A stretch of DNA of 10,219 nucleotides from NCBI GenBank assembly GCA_964527795.1, contig CAZGOS010000103.1, forward strand, positions 1 to 10,219. Direction: 5' to 3'. A program made the position numbers and the translations under genes. Below the pieces are notes generated by a model. The model was not told the DNA's origin. It made no database searches and was given only the letters and a program-made list of their open reading frames with translations. Shown one piece after another: positions 6,388 to 10,219 of this stretch. The DNA is from SMXL01 sp964527795 (GTDB taxonomy: Bacteria; Bacteroidota; Rhodothermia; Rhodothermales; UBA10348). Numbering within the stretch: position 1 is the stretch's first letter; each line of letters begins with the position of its first letter.

Positions 6388-6855
6388 ATTTTTCGGCTCC
6401 AATGGGATGTGATAGAGCCGGAATCAGGTCATTCGTAACGGATGGCACGCCTCACGACGTGGGTCCCACAGAGCTGCCGGCGGTAATAAGGGCGAAAAAT
6501 CCCCCTGAATGGCTTAAGACGGCGACATATCGGCCGATTATAGCACTGAACTCTTACCCCGTTTTCAGCGATTTCTCTCGATGTGGATCTCCGACAGGCA
6601 CCGTTCATCAGAAACGCAGCTCTCTGCTGCGGGTCCCCGGAGCCGCGAGCCTGCGCCTGTGAACCGAAACTGAACGTGAGCCATAAAAGGGGTCGGACGT
6701 GTATTTGAGGGGGTACTCGTCCGGCTCCGGCTCACCCGGCTTTCCGCCTGCTGATCTCACACGGAAACAATGATTCCAGGTGCTGTCCCAGACCCATCTT
6801 TCCCGACCACATTCAGCCTGAGTTCGATTCCAGACAAATTTCAGGCGTGCTCGGA

Positions 6856-6884
6856 TTGACCAGCCAGTAATGATTTCGTAGGCT
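6856..6884 (+). promoter_or_regulatory. Candidate promoter of the M28 peptidase gene
   Basis: TTGACC (6856-6861) matches the -35 consensus at 5 of 6 positions and is followed after 17 nt by TAGGCT (6879-6884), a poor -10. It would give a leader of about 70 nt to the ATG at 6960. The start is then downstream of the GTG at 6918 as well, so the promoter does not decide between the two. Confidence 0.25.
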
Positions 6885-6959
6885 ACGTCCCGGCACTCCC
6901 GGCGCACGTTCGTCGAAGTGATACGGAAAGTTGTTTCGTTTCTCAAATCGATATTTCAC

Positions 6960-8330
6960 ATGCGATTCTTGCCTGCTCCCTCCCTGGCCCTTGTTCTCCT
7001 GATTCTGTCTTTCCCAAAACCGAGCGCGGCGCAAGCGCCACTCTCTTTTGATTTGCGGATGTACGACATTGCATCGAAGGTTTCTGCAGCGCGAATCCAG
7101 TCGGATATTCAGACGCTGGTAGATTTCGGGACACGGCATACTCTGTCGGACACGGTCTCGGCAATACGCGGAATCGGAGCCGCGCGACGCTGGATAAAGG
7201 GGGAATTCGAGCGCATTTCCGATGCTTGTGGCAGTTGTCTGGAAGTTTCCTATCAGCGCACGCTGGAACCTGGAGGTGAAAACACGCGAATTCCCCGCGA
7301 CACGTGGATTGTTAACGTGATCGCGATCCAGCGGGGAACGCGCTATCCGGATCGCTACATCGTCATGTCGGGAGACATCGACTCGCGGGTCTCGAACGCG
7401 CTCAACGATACGCTTGACTCTCCCGGGGCGAATGACAACGCGTCCGGGATGGCGGGAGTGCTTGAAGCAGCGAGACTTCTGTCACCGTACACATTCCCGA
7501 CAAGCATTATTTACGTGGGCCTCTCAGGTGAAGAGCAGGGGTTATTCGGTGGAAGGCACATGGCCAGGGCCGCCCGAGAGCGAGGCTGGCACATCGTTGG
7601 CGTGCTCAACAACGACATGATCGGCAATATCGAGGGTCTGGACGGCGTCATCGACAATTTAACGTTTCGCATTTTCTCGGAACCGACACCGGTTACGGAA
7701 GATGAGAATACGCGACGGAGGCGACGATTTTCAGGAGGCGAGATTGACGGCCCTTCAAGACAGTTGGCCCGTTACGTAGCGGCGATGACGCGGAAATATC
7801 TCCCGAAATTGAAACCGATGCTGATCTACCGCCTCGATCGATTTGGCAGAGGTGGCCATCATCGTCCGTTTAATGACGAAGGCTTCGCCGGTGTGCGCAT
7901 CATGGAAGCGCATGAGAACTATACGCGGCAGCATCAGGATATCCGAGTTGAAGACGGTATTCACTATGGCGATGTGATCGAAGGTGTCGATTTCGACTAT
8001 GCCGCAGACCTGGTATCCGTAAATGCTATTGCTCTTGCCGGCATCGCCTGGGCTCCTCCGGCGCCCACGAACGTTGGCATCGGCGGTGCCGTTCGACCGT
8101 CAACGACGCTTGCCTGGGACGCGGTGGATGATCCGGATCTCGCCGGCTATTTCGTGCATTGGCGAGACACAACGGCTCCCGAGTGGCAGCACGCTCGATT
8201 CGTCGGAACAGAGACCCGGTACACCCTTGAAGGCCTCGTGATCGACAACTACCTGTTCGGTGTAGCATCTGTCGGGAAGAACGGAAACGAAAGCGTCGTC
8301 AGTTTCCCTACCGGATCCGTGCGTCGATGA
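6960..8330 (+). CDS. Exported M28-family peptidase with C-terminal FN3-like domain
   Basis: 456 residues from the ATG at 6960. This start gives a classical signal peptide (MRFLPAPSLALVLLILSF, with a cut near SAAQA). A GTG at 6918 would add 14 residues in front of it and is less likely. Zinc-dependent M28 aminopeptidase motifs follow: MSGDIDSR (about 136-143), SPGANDNASG with Asp159, SGEEQGLFGG with Glu191/Glu192, NNDMIGN with Asp219, and ENYTRQHQD with His325. M28 enzymes use two zinc ions and cleave amino acids from peptides, here presumably outside the cytoplasm or in the periplasm. The first zinc ligand, normally His in an xHxDS motif, is Asp139. Residues about 367-454 (STTLAWDAVDDPDLAGYFVHW, then TRYTLEGL and YLFGVASVGKNGN) form an FN3-like module typical of secreted enzymes. 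It is divergent from the subtilase and convergent with the phosphatase. No type IX sorting domain is recognised at the end. Confidence 0.9.
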   Translation: MRFLPAPSLALVLLILSFPKPSAAQAPLSFDLRMYDIASKVSAARIQSDIQTLVDFGTRHTLSDTVSAIRGIGAARRWIKGEFERISDACGSCLEVSYQRTLEPGGENTRIPRDTWIVNVIAIQRGTRYPDRYIVMSGDIDSRVSNALNDTLDSPGANDNASGMAGVLEAARLLSPYTFPTSIIYVGLSGEEQGLFGGRHMARAARERGWHIVGVLNNDMIGNIEGLDGVIDNLTFRIFSEPTPVTEDENTRRRRRFSGGEIDGPSRQLARYVAAMTRKYLPKLKPMLIYRLDRFGRGGHHRPFNDEGFAGVRIMEAHENYTRQHQDIRVEDGIHYGDVIEGVDFDYAADLVSVNAIALAGIAWAPPAPTNVGIGGAVRPSTTLAWDAVDDPDLAGYFVHWRDTTAPEWQHARFVGTETRYTLEGLVIDNYLFGVASVGKNGNESVVSFPTGSVRR

Positions 8331-8337
8331 TACGGCG

Positions 8338-10077
8338 TCAGACGGCTTTGAGAATGATCATCGTCAGGTCGTCGGAAAGCACGGGAGCGTCTTCTGTAAA
8401 TGCGCGGATGTCTTCCCGCACCGCATGCAGGATTTCTGACGCGGTCAGATGACGGGAAGCGTGCAGCAGATTTTCCAGTCGTTCTTCGCCGTACTCTTCC
8501 CCCTCAGGACTCATGGCTTCCGTTACACCGTCCGTGAAGAGAGCCATCACATCGCCCTTATCGAATGATACGGAGCCTCTCTCGTAAACCGCGTCCGCCA
8601 ACACTCCGAGTAGTAGTCCGCCTGTTTCTAAAAGTTCAATGTCCCCATTTTCCCTGACCAGAGTGGGCGGATTGTGGCCGGCATTGACGTAATCGAACGT
8701 TCGCTTCTCTTCGTCATAGATGCCGTGCACGTACGTGATGAACTTGTCGAAACCCGTGTTCTCGGAAATGACGCGGTTGATCTGAGATGCAGCTTCTTCG
8801 AGGCTTACATCCATCGGCACCAGTACACGAAGGCAGGCCTGCAAATTCGACATCAGGAGTGAAGCCGGCATACCCTTCCCCGTCACATCGGCGATCGCAA
8901 AAAGCAGCTTATGCTTCCCGATTTTAATGGCATCGAAGTAATCACCTGCTACATGCCGGCTTGGAATGGCCAGGCTCGCGGTCTGTAGAGTAGGCAGACT
9001 CGGAATATCCGACGGCTGCAGGCGCTCCTGAATTTCACGCGCAAGACGCATCTCCTCTTCCAGACGCTCCTTCTCGATCTGATGTTCGACGAGATATGAG
9101 TTCTGAAGGGAAACGAATGCCAGGTTTCCGAGAGCATATAGAAACTCGATTTCGTCGGGCTGATAGGCCTGCCCGGTCATCTTGTCGCCGAGACAGAGCA
9201 GCGCGCAGGTTTGCCCTTTCTGTTTAATTGGAAGAATGAGGGTTATGCCGGCCTTCTTGAGGTCTTTCCATTCGCGTGGCACCTCGTCGACGTCGAGTAT
9301 GAGCAGCTCCTGAAGTGCACATAATGATCGGATCAGTTCCGGTGATAATTCCGATCGCTTCACGCCTTTCGCCGTGACGACGTGCACGTCTGTTCCTCCC
9401 ATTACATCCTCCGACGAGCCGTCTTCGCTGCGCAGCAGAAAGAGATGCTTCTGGACGAGCATCTGCCCCATCAGGGCAAACGAGAGAAGTTTCACCAGGC
9501 GTTCCCGGTCGACGGTCGCGTTGAACTCCTGAGACAGATCGAAAAGTGTATTCAGCTGCTGCACTTTCCCGTCCAGATCCAGGTTTGCCTGACGCAGCTC
9601 TTCTACCATCAGCGAGTTGTGCACGGCCGACGAAGACATATTCACGAGAGAGGCCATGAATTCAAGTTCCTGCTCCTCGAATGGTTGCTGCGTGAACTTC
9701 GGACCCAATCCGATCAGACCAATTTCCCGATGCCCGAATGCGACGGGAAAAACAAGCGCAATGCCGTGAGCAGCGAGTTCTCCGGGCACGCCCTCTCCGG
9801 TCATGATTTCATCCATATTCACATCCGTGACGGAAAAGTACTCGCCCTTCTTGAGATCTGAGATTCCTTTGGTAGCGGTGATTTTATATGCATCCATCAC
9901 CGGGTCGAATACAAGGGCACTGCCACGGGTCACGAGCAGCTTGCTCATCGCGGTCAGTAAGAGATTGCCGAGAACAAACTCAAGATCCAGCGAAGAACTG
10001 AGTAACTGGCTCGTTTCATAGAGCGCCCTGAGATCAAAACGATCCGTTTTTCTTGTTTCTGAGTGGGTATCCGTCAT
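8338..10077 (-). CDS. GAF-GAF-PP2C (SpoIIE/RsbU-like) serine phosphatase
   Basis: 579 residues, no membrane segment or signal peptide. Two GAF-like sensor domains (about 28-155 and 178-325) are each followed by a helical linker. The second linker carries EMRLAREIQERLQP (about 342-355), the ARxIQxxLLP signature before the PP2C domain of RsbU-type proteins. The phosphatase domain (about 365-578) has the metal-binding acidic residues expected: Asp379 in VAGDYFD, Asp397 in IADVTGKGMPASL, Asp516 in FTDGVTEA and Asp569 in SDDLTMII. It should therefore be active and remove phosphate from Ser/Thr, commonly on anti-sigma-factor antagonists, under control of a small ligand or light sensed by GAF. No kinase, antagonist or sigma gene adjoins it, so its target is unknown. 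An A-rich leader (CAAAGAAAA) precedes the ATG. It ends 7 nt from the convergent M28 gene without a terminator between them. Confidence 0.93.
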   Translation of the reverse strand: MTDTHSETRKTDRFDLRALYETSQLLSSSLDLEFVLGNLLLTAMSKLLVTRGSALVFDPVMDAYKITATKGISDLKKGEYFSVTDVNMDEIMTGEGVPGELAAHGIALVFPVAFGHREIGLIGLGPKFTQQPFEEQELEFMASLVNMSSSAVHNSLMVEELRQANLDLDGKVQQLNTLFDLSQEFNATVDRERLVKLLSFALMGQMLVQKHLFLLRSEDGSSEDVMGGTDVHVVTAKGVKRSELSPELIRSLCALQELLILDVDEVPREWKDLKKAGITLILPIKQKGQTCALLCLGDKMTGQAYQPDEIEFLYALGNLAFVSLQNSYLVEHQIEKERLEEEMRLAREIQERLQPSDIPSLPTLQTASLAIPSRHVAGDYFDAIKIGKHKLLFAIADVTGKGMPASLLMSNLQACLRVLVPMDVSLEEAASQINRVISENTGFDKFITYVHGIYDEEKRTFDYVNAGHNPPTLVRENGDIELLETGGLLLGVLADAVYERGSVSFDKGDVMALFTDGVTEAMSPEGEEYGEERLENLLHASRHLTASEILHAVREDIRAFTEDAPVLSDDLTMIILKAV

Positions 10078-10219
10078 TTTTCTTTGCAGGCGTCGCCGGG
10101 CACAGCCAACAGCCGTTATGGCCTCAAGTTACGAGTACTAACCGAAGAAAGCCCCCGGCTTCTGCCGTGGGGATGAATTCGGCAATTGGCTTATGACAGA
10201 CAGTAGTCATACCCTGATC
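10078..10219. other. Non-coding right edge upstream of the phosphatase gene
   Basis: The 142 nt contain a terminator-like hairpin (10152-10172) and the leader of the phosphatase gene. The end of a minus-strand gene entering from the right may lie here (a TAA at 10191-10193 stands about 20 nt before the hairpin), but too little is visible to call it. No convincing promoter hexamers were found. Confidence 0.4.
10141..10172 (-). terminator. Probable intrinsic terminator of a gene to the right
   Basis: On the minus strand CCCC-A-CGGC (10172-10164) pairs with GCCG-GGGG (10159-10152) around an AGAA loop, with one bulged base. The strand then reads TTTCTTCGG, a short U-rich tail. It would end transcription of a gene lying to the right, before the phosphatase leader. 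Confidence 0.5.

Larger units (their letters stand above)
6228..6959. other. Long intergenic region between two divergent exported peptidases
   Basis: No gene could be supported in these roughly 730 nt. The open frames present (for example minus strand 6608-6946) have no start signal or recognisable domain. The stretch should hold the promoters of both flanking genes: a candidate for the subtilase at 6341-6370 with direct repeats beside it, and a candidate for the M28 gene at 6856-6884. A perfect 6-bp stem with a 5-nt loop (6615-6631) is also visible but has no convincing U-run. Confidence 0.5.

Noticed and set aside
6615..6631. Perfect CGCAGC/GCTGCG hairpin in the intergenic gap
   Set aside because: It has no adequate U-run on either strand and no gene ending next to it, so it is not called a terminator.
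6822..6836. GTTCGATTCC resembling a tRNA T-loop
   Set aside because: The flanking bases do not form the T-stem and no acceptor or anticodon stem can be drawn around it.
6608..6946. Minus-strand open frame of 112 codons, Trp- and Arg-rich, in the intergenic gap
   Set aside because: No domain, no signal peptide and no start signal; it overlaps the start of the M28 gene on the other strand. A decayed gene is possible but not shown.
10191..10217. Nine-codon tail of a possible minus-strand gene entering from the right
   Set aside because: Too short to support as a gene; only the stop codon position and nearby hairpin hint at it.
1..10219. Mobile element, CRISPR array, phage or defence module
   Set aside because: No transposase, integrase, spacer-repeat pattern, terminal inverted repeats or defence-type domains were found on either strand.

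Overview
The window (about 10.2 kb, moderate GC) is a bacterial chromosomal segment holding seven protein genes. Six are on the minus strand and one (a secreted M28-type peptidase) is on the plus strand. Most starts lack a clear Shine-Dalgarno sequence and one (the phosphatase at 10077) has an A-rich leader. There are lipoprotein and Sec signal peptides, and the M28 protein resembles sequences I associate with Bacteroidota, Rhodothermota and Balneolota. I therefore lean towards that Gram-negative superphylum, but nothing here proves it: there is no rRNA, tRNA or marker gene. I see no mobile element, CRISPR array or integrase.

Region 1 (1-4695, minus strand, transcribed right to left) is a compact operon for a type IV pilus / type II secretion-like machine. 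The order is a PilT-like ATPase (3304-4695), a PilM-PilN fusion (1433-3280), a PilO-PilP fusion (399-1397) and the N-terminus of a PilQ/GspD-like secretin that runs off the left edge (1-373). Gaps are only 23-35 nt. Normally separate alignment proteins (PilM, PilN, PilO, PilP) appear as two fusion proteins. The actin-like PilM half has lost its nucleotide-pocket aspartates, and the ATPase carries GNPIE where PilT/PilB proteins have EDPIE. This diverged machine is the most system-like content of the window.

Region 2 (4696-8330) holds two exported peptidases divergently arranged around an intergenic stretch of roughly 700 nt. A lipoprotein subtilase of the proteinase K-like S8 type (4920-6227, minus) ends at a good intrinsic terminator (about 4837-4876). 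Its I9-type propeptide carries four perfect tandem copies of KIVDRY whose DNA differs only at synonymous positions. Its catalytic-serine motif reads GTSMAAAH instead of GTSMAxPH, the position altered in engineered subtilisin ligases. A Sec-exported M28 aminopeptidase-like protein with a C-terminal FN3-like domain (6960-8330, plus) has Asp where the first zinc-binding His is expected.

Region 3 (8331-10219) holds a GAF-GAF-PP2C/SpoIIE (RsbU-like) phosphatase (8338-10077, minus), convergent with the M28 gene (7 nt gap), followed by a short non-coding edge with a terminator-like hairpin. The pilus-type operon, the peptidases and the phosphatase are probably separate transcription units. A functional link between them is not shown by the sequence.
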